In this document: positions 5,011 to 5,391 of the stretch, in pieces
How the letters are laid out: each line of letters starts with the position of its first letter
Numbering within the stretch: the stretch's first letter is position 1
Assembly (NCBI GenBank): GCA_023397045.1
Contig: JAEWUR010000479.1
Coordinates: forward strand, 1 to 5,391
DNA length: 5,391 nt
Direction of reading: 5' to 3'
Origin: Planctomycetota bacterium
Lineage (GTDB): Bacteria > Planctomycetota > Planctomycetia > Pirellulales > Thermoguttaceae
Notes under the pieces: model-generated
The model's database searches: none
What the model was told of the DNA's origin: nothing
What the model saw: only the letters and a program-made list of their open reading frames with translations
Made by a program: the position numbers and the translations under genes

Positions 5011-5391
5011 TTACTCAAGTTCGCCGAGGGGGAAATCCAAAGGCACTGGTTTTTCCGGAATATCGCCCGTATACCACTTGAGTTTCTGCCAGAAGGATAG
5101 GTTTTGTTTCCATTGTTGGATGGCGGAACGAAGCTGTTTTACGGTCGGATTATCCTCCTGAGCGATTTCCTGCAACACGCTCAAGCACCCCGCGATGTTG
5201 TTCGAGGCCAACAACGCCGTGGCGAAATTGGTTTTGAACACCAGGGGGGCGTCCGGCTTGAGCATCACGCCAAGACGTCCAACAAGCCCTTGGAACACGC
5301 TTGCCGCCTGTTTGGTATTTCCAAGCCGCATCGCGCAGACACCGATGGCGTTGGCGATCCAGGGCGACGAGTTTCTGTTTCGGGTGATGAT
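5011..5391 (-). CDS. TPR-like protein of unknown function, C-terminal part only
   Basis: The frame is open from the right window edge to a TAA at 5011, giving 126 residues; the true start lies outside. An internal ATG at 5331 is unlikely to be the start because in-frame coding sequence with TPR-like character continues upstream of it. Two helix-turn-helix repeats of TPR type are visible: WIANAIGVCAMRLGNTKQAA followed by SVFQGLV, and VFKTNFATALLASNNIAGCL followed by SVLQEI. Both show the small-residue and hydrophobic spacing typical of TPRs, which serve as protein-interaction scaffolds. The tail (WQKLKWYTGDIPEKPVPLDF) is non-repetitive and has no known motif to me. No signal peptide can be judged. 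The stop lies 68 bases upstream of the antiporter start on the same strand, with no terminator between them, so the two may share a transcript. The fold call is moderate; the function is unknown. Confidence 0.7.
   Translation of the reverse strand: MITRNRNSSPWIANAIGVCAMRLGNTKQAASVFQGLVGRLGVMLKPDAPLVFKTNFATALLASNNIAGCLSVLQEIAQEDNPTVKQLRSAIQQWKQNLSFWQKLKWYTGDIPEKPVPLDFPLGELE

Overview
The window carries four chromosomal genes on the minus strand and one degraded transposase gene on the plus strand. The proteins suggest a free-living, moderately GC-rich bacterium. The wording of the CpaF and transposase proteins fits Planctomycetes (Pirellulales-like) best, but that is an impression from family resemblance and rests on no marker gene.

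Layout, left to right: (1) positions 1-697, minus strand: the first 232 codons of tadB, cut by the window edge. (2) 701-2020, minus: a complete cpaF/tadA secretion ATPase, three bases upstream of tadB and translationally coupled to it. Together they are the motor and inner-membrane platform of a Tad (Flp-type) pilus or secretion apparatus; the rest of the operon must lie beyond position 1. (3) 2021-2455: a 435-base stretch with no convincing gene but several strong inverted repeats, among them two interleaved, probably mutually exclusive helices and a hairpin abutting the transposase Shine-Dalgarno. (4) 2456-3547, plus: an IS1182/DUF772-type transposase whose reading frame is open but which has lost the middle of its catalytic domain; its 3' end runs 90 bases into the next gene on the opposite strand. 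(5) 3458-4942, minus: a complete CPA1 (NhaP2/CvrA-like) cation/proton antiporter with a C-terminal RCK_C domain. (6) 5011-5391, minus: the C-terminal 126 codons of a TPR-like protein of unknown function, cut by the right edge, 68 bases upstream of the antiporter and possibly co-transcribed with it.

The insertion remnant and the structured stretch lie between the antiporter and the tad genes. Either the tad operon begins at cpaF, or the insertion has separated cpaF from upstream tad genes. I found no CRISPR array, tRNA, rRNA or phage module. The genes themselves belong to familiar families. The parts worth a second look are the internally deleted transposase and the non-coding structures at 2116-2441.
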